Below are positions 45,101-56,634 of a stretch of DNA of 64,000 nt, piece by piece. Under the pieces are notes generated by a model that searched no databases, was not told where the DNA came from, and saw only the letters and a program-made list of their open reading frames with translations. How positions within the stretch are numbered: the first letter of the stretch is position 1; the number at the start of each line of letters is the position of its first letter. Position numbers and translations under genes: made by a program. Location of the stretch: assembly GCA_964036155.1 (NCBI GenBank), contig OZ038422.1, forward strand, positions 41,501,201 to 41,565,200, read 5' to 3'. The stretch comes from Diploscapter coronatus. Its lineage: Eukaryota > Nematoda > Chromadorea > Rhabditida > Rhabditidae.

Positions 45101-48100
45101 GCAGGAAGGTGCGAATTCGGTTCATCACGAGGTAGTTCAGCATCCAGTCGAACTTCCCGTCGCAGTGCAGCGGGTTGCCTGGAAATTGCTATTTCATTTG
45201 ATTATTTTCTTAATTCCGAATTTTTCGAATATGCTTCAATTTTCTAACAATAAGATAGTATTTCTTCAGACTACTCCGCTGATTACCGTTGGTCTGTATC
45301 TGACAAAAATTCAATAAAAACAAGCTTCAATAAGTTTAAGAGACATTCCATGAATAAACAGAATAACTGTCAAAGGGGGTCCGGACAACTGCAAAAGTGT
45401 CTCGGATCTGAACCAAATTTATATGGTGGATACACCCATGGACCCTATTCACAAAAATCGGAAAGTTAGGTCCCGCCCCCAAAAGTGGGCGGAGCTAGGT
45501 GGGGGTCAAAGTTGAGCATTTTCACGATTTGGCACCCCTCAGGGGGTATAAATAAAACTTTTTTGCTATAAAAGATTTTCGAAAAATTTAAAAAGGATAA
45601 ATATGGCCATGGGATGTATTTTCTAAAAATATATAGACTTTAGGGGATCAACCACTTGCTGGGTGCTGGAGGGGGTCCCAAAGTCAAAAAGTGCCAAAAG
45701 TGCAGTTTCAAAAACATGCATATTTTGCACAAAATCTCCCATAACTTGAAGATATGTTATTTGCCAGCAAAATTTTATTTCATATTTGGATTCTCCAGGT
45801 AAAATTACACTAATATCAGTCATAAAATCGATAGGTTAGGTATGACCCTGCACTTCACCATTGCACCAAAGTTGAGGACCCAAAAATCGAAATTTCAATT
45901 TTGAGGGTTAAACCCCACAATATGTATAACAATTGATAGAGCTCATCAAACTGAGCAACTTTTGTGAAGACACCTCATGACTATCTATTATGGTATGGGA
46001 GTAGTACCTCAAAAACCAAAATTTAGTGCCAATTTTCAAAAAAATGTTACAAGAATATTTTCAAAGGTGGTCTACCAAAATATGGGCTCAAATTGAAGCT
46101 AGAGACATCCATTATTTATTCCCATTCAATTTGGAGTCGAACGATACCAAACATGGTATGGTATCAAATGGTAACGACCCATATGGTCAAGTTACCATTT
46201 GGTAAATAAGACCCATCATGTTATATACCAAACGAAAGCCCTTATCGAGCTGAGTAATATGCTGAGAACCGCTTGAAAAAGAGATTAGTCTATCGCCTTT
46301 TATGTTCATTTGAAAATACCACATTTTTGGCCTTTTTCGACAGGTGATTATGACCAATTACGATGATGGTATAATGAAACCACTTGCTGAAATTGATAGA
46401 AATGGACTCGAATATTACTCTCCAGTCAATTTTGAGTCGATTGATACCCATTTTGGTATAGTGTCACTCGGGTACCATATGAGTGGTATACCATGGACCC
46501 ATATGATAACATGGTAAAGTGATAGCACGGTACTCTAGGAAGCAAAAATGAAGTATTGCTCTTCAGCTGCTATATTCTGAAAAGATTTTTCGAATTCGTT
46601 TGATTTTACAAAAGTTATGAATTTTTGAAAATTTTTGTCATTTTTGTGGGTCTGACCCATTCAAACCTCCATACCACGCATATCATAATAGATAGTCATG
46701 AGGTGTCTTCACAAAAGTTGCTCAGTTTGATGAGCTCTATCAATTATTATACATATTGTGGGGTTTAACCCTCAAAATTGAAATTTCGATTTTTGGGTCC
46801 TCAACTTTGGTGCAATGGTGAAGTGCAGGGTCATACCTAACCTATCGATTTTATGACTGATATTAGTGTAATTTTACCTGAAGAATCCAAATATGAAATA
46901 AAATTTTGCTGGCAAATAACAAATTGTCGAGTTATGGTCGATTTTGTGCAAAATATGCATGTTTTTGAAACTGCTATTTTTAAAATTTTTGACTTCAGGA
47001 CCCCCTCCAGCACCCAGCAAGTGGTTGATCCCCTAAAGTCTATATATTTTTAGAAAATACATCCCATGGCCATATTTATCCTTTTTAAATTTTTCGAAAA
47101 TCTTTTATAGCAAAAAAGTTTGATTTGTACCCCCTGAGGGGTGCCAAATCGTGAAAATGCTCAACTTTGACCCCCACCTAGCCCCGCCCACTTTTGGGGG
47201 CGGGACCTAACTTTCCGATTTTTGTGATTAGGGTCCATGGGTGTATCCACCATATAAATTTGGTTCAGATCCGAGACACTTTTGCAGTTGTCCGGACCCT
47301 AGTTCCAGTTATTCGTGGAATGGCTCTTAATACAAACTAGACATTCGAATATAAATGTAAAGAAAATCGTTTCAATGAGAAATTCAGTCTTCCCCCGAAA
47401 AATCCATTTCCATTTCCTTCTAAAATGCCATATTTGTTTCACACAAAATCCGAAACTAAATCGCTCAAAAATCTATCAATTCGAAGTCTCAGTTTCATCA
47501 TATTTTCACAGAAAATCCTCCTTACCGTCCAAAAGAATGTTGGCGATTTTGTGGTTGAACGTGTCCTGTTCGAAGGATTTGAGCCGATTGTTGGAGAGGT
47601 CGAGCCAGAACAGCTTCGTCTGGTTCACGAATGCGCCCTGTACAAATTTCAAACGTTACTTTTATTTGTATTACTCTCGTCATCATCTCTAAGCATGTGA
47701 TGAAAAATAGTAATTAAAACTGGTTGGGATAGTTCACCGCATAAAGAATAGTGCAGTTCAAAAACGTGCAAGTCTGTTTCAGTTTTCGACTAGTTGTTGT
47801 TTTGACTTACCTTCTTAATAACCTCGATCTGGTTGTATGCCAGATCGAGTGTGGTGAGTCCCGTGAGGGAGAAGAGGGCAGTGTTGGTGATCGACCTGAG
47901 CGAGTTGTTCCGCAGACTCAGCTGCTGCAGGTCCGGCATTCCGTCCAACATGCCGCGCTCTGCAAAAAGAAAAATCAATGTTTCAAAAATCGATAAAATC
48001 GTCAATACTTTTGAACACATTAGTTTCACTTCGAGTTCTATCATTTAAATATTCTAACTTTTTTTTGTTTATTTTCCCCAGCTTACCCAAAGTTGGAATA

Positions 48101-51100
48101 GAGTTGTTTGCCAGCAGAAGGATCTGAAGTTTGTCGAGCGAGTCGAAGCTGTTGCGCGAGATCAGGTGGATGTTGTTGTTCTGCGAAATTTTAGGGTTAA
48201 TTTTTGGAAAACCAATTTTTGTCAAGTTTACTAGTATTCTTTTAAAGTTTTCGAAACGAACATCTAACATCTTTCTTAGATTGAACTTTTTCATTCAAAA
48301 GATTGAACGATACGAGGGTTTCGTTGAAACATTAAAATCAAATTATTATTTTCCAAATCTACACTTCTCTCGCCATTTCATCATTTTGAACGACGACAGC
48401 AATATTTCCCTTCTCCCAAAATTTTTGCATTTTTAAATTTGCACCTGAAGACTGATGAGCTGGAGTTGGGTGTTGTTGGAGAATGCCAGAGTGTTGATTC
48501 GCTCGATCAGGTTTCCATCTAGCCGCACTTGCTTCAGGCTCGTCAGATCTTTCAGCTCGGGAAGCTGCAAATTTCAATTCTTTCAAATTTGTAGAAATTA
48601 TTCTTTTAAAAATAATCCCTTTTCAAGATGAATTATTCTCTAGATTTTTTGCAAGGAAGTTCTTTTACAAAAAGATTTTCTTCAAAAATAAAATTTTTCG
48701 ATTTTTGGCGAAATTCAAAAGTTGAAAAGTCGAGCGTCTTACCGACTGTAGCATGTTGTTGGACACATCGAGCAGCTCGAGCTGCCTGAACGCCTGCAGC
48801 CGGTTGCCGTCCAGCGACGAGATCAGGTTATCCCTGGAAAAAATGAGAATAATCAATGTTAGCAGCGATTTTTTTCGATTATTCATTGTCTCTGTCAAGA
48901 AAGAGAAATGATTGTCTTGCAAGAGAAAGCTATTGTAATTGAGAATATTAATGTCTTATAGCTTTCAATTTTTTAAAAATATGTTCCAAGAAAATGCTTT
49001 AATTCCGTAAAAACCAGAGTATATTATTCCTGTTATATTCCAACGTTTCTTAAAATCACCTCAAATAGAGATACTCGAGTTGCGGAACGTTGAGGAAGGC
49101 CATCGCGTTGATCTTGCTGAGCAGGTTGTTGTTCAGTCGTAGCTCCTTCAGCGAGGGCAGGTTCATCAGCTCGAAATTGTTGATCTGGAAAAATCCTATC
49201 TTTTCTCTAACTTGGCTTTCTATGTTTCAAACAAATTCTTTATAGCAAATCGGATCTAACAAAGTCATTGGACCAGACTTTCCTCAAGACGCGAACCGCA
49301 AATCGACATGCTTTTCCTCTCAATACGTCACACTACTTTTTCTACAAGTTGAATTTTGAGGTCTGCTTGTAAGGGCGTGCTTTTCAATTTGTCTTTTTTT
49401 CCAGAATTTTCTTCTGCCAACCCACCTCACTGATGCCGTTGTCGGAGAGGTCGAGGTAGGCGAGTCGATTGGCATTCCTCAGATTCTGGGCAGGCACTGA
49501 TTTGAAGCAATTACCACTCAAATCCAACAGCTGCAGATGGTCCTTGATCTCCTTGAACGCGCTTCTGAAAGACAAATCACATTTTTTTTCAACTTTTGTA
49601 AAAAAAAATCTTTCAAAATTCATGTACGAGTTCGCAAGTATCAAAACTAATAAATTGATGAAGTTGGTATAAAAACAGCTTAGAACTTTGATCAATTTCA
49701 GTTATTACGCTAGTAATGAAGAACATTTCCGAAGGAAAGTGTTTCTTATTTCAATAATTCTTGAAACGTACCCAATCATTCGATTCCAATTTATAAATTG
49801 TTTTTAAAACTTCGTGTAACATTATGTATAGCATAGTTTTCAAACTTGCGAATTTTTTCAAACGTACCCATTCAGCGAGCAGATTTTGTTGCCCTGCAGC
49901 CGGACTTGGTAGAGCCGCTCCAAACCGTTAAAATCGCCCTCAGCCACCGTGGTAATCTGCGCAAAATATCGATATCAGAAATGTCGTTTTACGTCTCAAA
50001 AATCATTCTTTCTCGCAACTTTACTAAATTATCATCTCGAAGAAAATCGTATTTGAAAATTTCCTTTTAAATTGTAATTTTTCACAAGCTCATTTCATTG
50101 AGTTCTTAGAGCAAGAAAATATTTTAAAAATCAATAAACTTGTATGTTTTTTCTGGGTTTTTGCAAAAATCCAACCCGATTATCGTCGAGATTGAGATGG
50201 ATGAGTCGCTGCATGCGGCCGAGTTTGGGCACAGCGGTCAGTGCGTTCGCCGCCAGAACCAACTCTTCCAAATGGTTTGACTGCTTCAGGAAGGCCTGGA
50301 AAAGTAACAAATTAAACATTTCTTTTTCATTTATAAACTGAAATGAAGGGCTGAAAATCATTTTCTTTCAAAATCCTCAAAAATAGATTGTTTAAATGTT
50401 TTAAGGGGATTGTATATGGCTCGTTTTCTCTCAATTTTGACTTGAAGAAATGAGAAGCTACTAATATTCGAGCATAAAATAAGCCCTTCAAATTTCATAT
50501 GCCCTCTATATTTCATAAAATCACATTTCACATTTTCACTTTTCAGATCCACAATATTTGGTCCGCGTTGTCAATGTAGAAATTCTCCCGAACCCATTTT
50601 CTCCTAAAATTCCCCTCCAATCTATATAATCCGTGCGTTTCCATAAAAATTGGGTCATCCCTCTCTCTTATCACTTCTCCTCTTTCAAATCTATCAGATT
50701 GGCTCTAACGCCAGGCAAAGCCCTTTCGTCAAAACATATACCCCAGAAACAATCGCTTATCCCTTGTTATCAGCAAATTATCATCCAACGGATAACATCG
50801 AATAATCAGTGAAATTTGAATGAATCCTTTATCTATTGGATTCAATAAGTTTCAAAAATCTGATAAATTTGTACTGCTTGGTGATCAGAAGTCAGAACTT
50901 CATTTCTAATTCCCAAAGTATAAAAGTTGTGAAACGTACAAGAAAATTCCCATTTGTTATTTTAGATAAATTCATAGTACCAAATCAACTCTTGTAATAC
51001 CTATTCACCGTGCCATTTTCTTGAAACATTTTTTAAATTTAATTTTGTAAATACATCATCGAGACTAACTTATGCCAAAAATCATTCAAGATCCTGCCTT

Positions 51101-54100
51101 TTTGAAGCCTATCAAAACCATATTTCTTAGAACAAATCGATTCCTTCAAAGAAATTCGATTTTCTAACGCAATTCCTTCTAGCCTCATAAATTCCACTAT
51201 TAACTCCTGCAAAAACATGCAAATTGATTTCTTCTATCCGCGTGCTAAATTCTTCTCTTCCCCATCATTCAAAATGTTAGACACTCAAATTCTTCCAGTA
51301 ACTTTTGAAGATTCTAGCATTAAAAGACCCTCTAAAAGAAAAAAATAAAGCCCTGCGATCTAATATGATAAATAGCTATTTTTATCGAAGCTGTTCTTTA
51401 TCGAAATTCGATAATCTGGTGGTTTTTCTCGATCAATTTTCCTTGGTGTTCATTCTTTTTCTCCACGCCCCAGTTTTGTCCGCTTGTTTTTTCGGATCAA
51501 GATTTCCCCGGTCTTTTGAAGATTTGCGCGATGTCAAGCACCTCAAGCGCCCATATCGACCACCAAAATGGCTACTAGCGTGGTTTTGAAGGTTTTAAGA
51601 TGACTTTAAAATTAACGCGCAGATCAAAGAGCGGGATAAACGCAGGACTAATTTCAGGAATGTTCGAAGTCGAAATTTTTCGGGTTCTGAATCCAACCTC
51701 CACAGGTTTTTGATTAAAATTGGCTGAGGAAGCAAATATTCTTCTTATAAATTAATTTATGAGCGGACATTCGAATGAACGATCATTTTCCAAGCAATTT
51801 TTAATTTTAGTTGAGTTTTGAAACCTACTCTAATCAATTTTTTTTCTCCAAAAGTTCAAAAGTATTCAAAGTTCGCAAAAGTACCGAGATTATCTCTGAC
51901 CTATACAGGAGATTTTAGCGGATCACAAAAATCTGCAGTAGGAAAATATCCCGTTCAACTTCGGGTTTTCATCGATCAGATCGAACACGCTCGCGCGAAA
52001 AATCGCTAGATTTGAGCTAATCTTGGAAATATCGCACAAAATCCGCTGGTATTTTTACGAGTCTCGGACTGACCTCAAAACAAACACAATTGTTGCTAAT
52101 TTTAGTCTTTTTTTCAAAACCTTACAGTCACATTAAAGTTTAAAAATATGAGACTATTTCCAAACTTTTAAACCGTACATTTTACAATCGACATTTGTCA
52201 TTTCGGTTTGCCAAAAGTTCACCAAAGAAGAATAATAATTTTGTCCTTTATAGGGAAAAGGTTATTTTTTATCCTCCAGTCGCGCGAGACTGATTCCCCT
52301 GATTGGTCAAAAACTTCGAATCAGACGTTGGGAGGGACGTTTTCCACCACAAATATTCTCCCTTATGTGGACTGAATGTATTCCAGTCAGCGTTTGAATT
52401 ACTATCCTTAATAACGGGACGAGAGATATGATGCGATCGAATGTTTGCGGCGAAAAATATCTCAACATCGGGTTAGAATATCGATTTTTCCATCAAGCTG
52501 CCGAACTAACCTCCGACTTGACTTCCTTGATGGAGCAGTTGGTGATTTGCAGCGAGCGGACGGGTCCTTGAGGGAGGCGGTCAAGCACTGGCTGCGAGCA
52601 GTTGCCCACGTACAGACGCTCGATCGGGGCCGAGCCGAGTTCCTGAAAAAAGTTGTTTCTGATATTTTTGTGAAACGTAAACCTAACATGAGATCACTTT
52701 TAGCGAATAAAGATATATATATATATATTTTTTTAAAATCTCTTGAAGTATTTTTCGATAATTTTTGTGATTGGTTGTGTGTAGGAGTCCGATCGAAATG
52801 ATCAGTTTAAAAAAAAACTTAATTTAACATATTTTATAGCACAAATTTCAACACTTTCCGAAAAATCATATTTTGTCAGGTATCGCACGGTACACGGTAC
52901 AATACTAAATTCGTTTTCTCTTCACTTTGAAATTTTTTAACCTAACTTATTCGCCCTTAAAATTCCAGGATTTCAACGCCACATATCTGAGATCGTTATC
53001 AACTCCCTATCACCAATAGATATTGACCAAATTCATATGAATCACCTTTCTAGCCTCGGGGCATATTTCCTCCTCTCCTCCCTAAATTGTCCTTGCCTTT
53101 TCATGCGGACAGACAGATATATCGACCTAGTTAAACTGGATTCGCCAACATGTGCGCTCCTTCTCTTTTCTTTCTTGAAAGCCAGCACTATTTCTCTGGA
53201 CTTTTCCATCTTTGAATCTCTTCAGAACTTTTCGGTATTTCATTTTCTGCTTCTCCAAATCCCTCTATCTTTAAATCTCTCTAACTTCCACCTTCTCAAA
53301 TTCTTCTATCTCTAACCGTTCTGCTTCTCTATTCTCTCTCCTTCCAAATATGTAAATTCTCGATCTCTCACTCGACCATTTTCTTTTCCCTGCTTTACCA
53401 GTCATTCCGAATTGATTCGTTCCAAAAAAGCGTGGATACAAAGTCGAAAAGAATGCGCGCAAGCGATTTAAGATTCCCGTAAATGGAGAAAAACGACATC
53501 GATTTAAATTGTAAATGGAATCCTAAGAAAACGATTTCTTATGAAATCTTCTAGAACGTTATTATATAAAATTTGCGATGTTTCAGGTTTTCTGTAAAGT
53601 TAACGATTTAGCTTGTAAATGGGAATTCACAAAAGAAAACGATTTTCTATTATGAAATCGTTCGGAGAAAAGCCGAATTTATTCAAATGGGGCAGGGGGC
53701 TTGCAGTCCAAATGGTTTTCGGGAAAATTTAAATTTCCTATGTTTCAGTGAATTTATAAAATCCCACTTGTCAATTTGTCATTCATTTTCATACCAAATA
53801 TCTCATTCTTCAAAACCCAAAGGGGGAATACATGAAATTTCTCCTCAGCCCCCACCATTACTTATCACGAAAATAATTTCTGATCAAATTTTTACGCTTT
53901 TGTTTAAATCCCACTCATCCTTTTTTTTCGAATATCACCCCCACCCTCCCACCTTGAAGACAGCGTTGAGTGGGGCACCATCACAGCTCACCGCCAGGCG
54001 GCCGTTGGTCGTCGATTCGCACAGACAAGACGAGGGTAGTGTCGACGGACAGCTGGAAGAAAAAACATTTTCAACTTTTTTTAAGCAAATTTTAAAATTC

Positions 54101-54397
54101 TCCAAATAATTTTCCCGATTTCTGAATTTGAATTGGTCAGTCCAGTGAAAGGTGCGAAAGTTCAAACAGTTTTAGCTCTCCCGCAAAAAAATTGTTGATT
54201 TTCGAGAGCAAAACATTATATCTAGCATTTGCAGAACTTTCCGAATTTCACAAATTCTTAATTTTCAATTTTCTAGATGTTTTCTGAAATCTAAATGTTT
54301 TTTTTTCGTACCTGGGTGCTGCATTGACGGTGATCCAGGGCGTTGCGGCGAGGAGGCAGACGGCCACCGTCGCAAGCAGACGAGTCGGCTGCGTCAT
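39114..54397 (-). CDS. Leucine-rich-repeat single-pass membrane protein (eLRR receptor-like)
   Basis: More than twenty minus-strand exons. Start 54397: signal peptide (MTQPTRLLATVAVCLLAATPW). Exon 53953-54052 is a cysteine cap (CPSTLPSSCLCEST...VSCDG). LRR exons follow at about 52512-52645, 50175-50298, 49880-49960, 49440-49565, 49060-49190, 48735-48836, 48440-48565, 48090-48180, 47810-47960 and 47525-47640, with cores such as LLDLSGNCFKSVP and LTTLDLAYNQIEVI. A C-terminal cap (GNPLHCDGKFDWMLNYLV) is at 45045-45180. About ten short exons (44600 to 40940) encode an unusual stalk of Pro/Gly-interrupted helices (PPGFLQEIMRTGEIPGMP, LPADLLEHFKSNGD). A transmembrane helix (ALGLVGAVTIVVLIVFALYF, 40500-40600) and a Ser/Gly/Pro-rich tail ending SHHHSSS finish it. 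It resembles nematode eLRRon proteins (EGG-6/LET-4/PAN-1 type); which one I cannot say. Secreted or cuticle-related roles of that group are not shown here. Confidence 0.8.
43671..43765. mobile_element. GTTTTCCACCGCAA-family MITE (partial copy)
   Basis: Shares CCAGTCAGCGTTTG, AATTACTATCCTTAAT and CGAGAGATATGATG with 52330-52473. The left end is shortened. It lies in an intron of the LRR gene. Confidence 0.5.
45336..47330. mobile_element. Complete 1995-bp fold-back element with TTAA ends
   Basis: Two arms of about 650 bp (45336-46000 and 46682-47330) are inverted copies of each other, separated by a loop of about 680 bp. TTAA is present at both outer ends (45336-45339 and 47327-47330), followed by GAGNCATTCCA, which fits insertion at TTAA as in piggyBac-type elements. 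The arms contain the block CCCGCCCCCAAAAGTGGGCGG that marks the fragments elsewhere in the window. No transposase is present; mirrored 66-residue frames in the arms only reflect the palindrome. The element lies in the LRR intron between the last LRR exon and the C-terminal cap exon. Confidence 0.85.
49258..49375. mobile_element. GCAGAAAAATAGCG-family repeat (decayed copy)
   Basis: CCTCTCAATACGTCACACTA and TTTTGAGGTCTGCT parallel 35038-35095 in order and spacing, with many substitutions. In an LRR-gene intron. Confidence 0.35.
50300..52500. other. Long LRR-gene intron, no gene recognised
   Basis: A 2.2-kb intron between the second and third extracellular exons. Apart from the MITE at 52330-52473 I see nothing coding on either strand; it may hold enhancers. 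Confidence 0.45.
52330..52473. mobile_element. GTTTTCCACCGCAA-family MITE (copy 3)
   Basis: Starts GGGACGTTTTCCACCAC and ends TTTGCGGCGAAAAATATCTC. It is the reverse-complement partner of the copy at 33384-33513 and the fullest member of the family here. Confidence 0.6.
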
Positions 54398-56634
54398 GGG
54401 GACCGGCGCGGGTCAGAAGAGCAGACCGGGAAAAACGTCGGAAGAGCCCAGAAAATTCAGGAAAAATCTGGAATCGACGATCTGGGTGAAGACGTGGGTG
54501 CGACAACGACGTGGCGAACACGCGCTTCTGATGGTCCGTGGCCACGGGCGACGTCCGCACTCTAAAAACTTAAAAATTTCATTTTTCACGGTTTTTTCGA
54601 AAGAAAAAATGAAAAAACGAGAAATTTCGAAATATGTTTCGGAGTTGGAAAAATGAAATGCAGATTTCGAGAACCCGAACGAGTGGTGAAGTGAAATAAA
54701 AAATGAAATGAGATTTTTAGCAAAAAAAATTAGGCCTAAAATTCCTGCTGAAAAATGGAGGGGGAAATTAGAAATCAAATTTTGAAGCGAAAAGGCGTTA
54801 GGATCGGACTTCTGAATAGCTTTCCGACAAATTTCGAAATCACATATCCAAGAAAATCTGAAATTCGCAATTTTTACAGCAGAAAATTTGTAAAACCCGG
54901 AAGCACGATTGCTTTTGGCAGATGAACTAATGCGCGAAATTCTACGAGCAAGAGAGGAGTGCTCGAAATCGATACCGTAATCCGGCTCTCCCCAAATTCT
55001 AACGACCTTTATCCAGCTTTTCTAAAAAAACTAGAAATAGCAAGTGGTTGAAAGAGTGGCGGTTTCTTTGTAAGGACTTTAAACAAAGTACGCTTTGAAA
55101 AGACATAATTTGAAAGGGACAAATTTCTGTAAAGTTGCAAAAATTCTAGAATTTTATCAGTTCTGGAAAATTCCAGGAAAATCGATATTCCCTTTTCGGG
55201 GGTAATTAACGCCGCCGGAATGAGTGTCAGGATAACAAATTCAAATGAAAGGGGTTGCGAAAAGGGGCGAATGCGTCAGAGAAAACGACAGTCGAAAAAT
55301 AGTACGAAAGATTGAGAGATAGCAGAGATCAAGAAATTGGAAGAGATAGAGGTAAATTCATAGAAATTAAGGAGGCAGAGAAAAGAGAGAGTCGGAGAAA
55401 TGAGGGCAAGGACGGAAGCGAAAGAAGCGGGCTGACTTTTACAGTATTGGGCGAGAAAGCACGCTGACATGAGAGAGGGAAAATAAAGAGAAAGCTAGAC
55501 GCGCAGAGGAAATTAAGGATAAAGTGATCAAATGAATGATATCTGGATGTTCGGACAAAAAATGGCGAGTAGAGCTAAAACTGAACGAGCTAGAGAAAAG
55601 GAAAAATGGTCGATGAAAAGACGGAACAAAAAAGCAGAAAAATGAAGAAATAGTATGAAAGAAGAAAAGAAACGATAAAGATGAACGCGCTCTGTAGAAA
55701 ATGGAAGGGATTTCGCGTTTTCACACTGACCATCTCTCTGTAACTTTTACCTACTTTCTCTCTTTTCTCTTTCCCTCTCTTCAATTCTCTCCGTCTTTCG
55801 CCTAACCTGTCCTAAAGCGAAAGTTCGAATTGCCCGAGGCTAACAGAGCACTGTAAATCGCAAATCCTCTGAGTGTATGACCTGATACGTGCAAAAGGAT
55901 AGAGTAATTAAATTATCAGTTTTCAAAGGGAAAGAACATAAATCTAAAAAAAAAATCGAACCTTCAATAAATTCTCATTAAAAATAAAAAACAATAATAA
56001 CTAGTGGACAGAGCGTATTTTAGGTTCATGTTCAAAAATACTCTGCGTTTCTTCTTGTCCTTAACTATAGTATTAGCTAGAAACTCAGAGACATTTCAAA
56101 CTATGTATAGTTTGTCGAAATTCACAAGTGACGCGCGCTTGAACGGTCACTGGGCGATTCTCGACTTTTCCATAAACGGGAAAAGCCAATCCTCATTGCA
56201 TAGTGGAACGCTGTGACGCATACCGATCACCTCTCACTCCATACTTAAGGATAGATGTCTAAAATCGGCTGGAATATAAAAGTCAAGAAACGTCTGATCC
56301 TTGTGTTGAAGCATGAATATCGAAACCGGCCGGGATGATCGAGCGATTTGTGACGTAAAGGGATTTCGAGACGATTTTCATGAAGCAATTATATCTCGAA
56401 ACGAAAAAAGTAAACGTAACGAGTAGTTTGTAATTGCGTCAAGGCGACGCAGCGAAGAAATTTAACAAGTGAAAATTCTTGAAAATATCGAGTTTTTAAA
56501 TAAACTTTGATTTTCCAATTCAATATTCACTAAAAAATGTTTGAAAACAATGAAGAGTAAATGATAGGTCGGAGTTGTCTGAAGTTCGAAAAAAAATTGA
56601 ACTTTAACTGAGGAATTTTCTCGAGTCGAACCTG
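54398..56634. other. Intergenic region upstream of the LRR gene, no gene seen
   Basis: Contains the presumed LRR promoter. From about 55250 to 55700 the plus strand is strongly purine-rich (GAGAAA-type words). The 110- and 121-codon open frames at 54324-54778 lie across the LRR first exon and its flank, and look incidental. Confidence 0.45.

Noticed and set aside
45623..47053. Matching 66-codon frames on opposite strands with the words MTDISVILP and KYEIKFCWQ
   Set aside because: They are the same arm sequence of the fold-back element read twice. No transposase signature.
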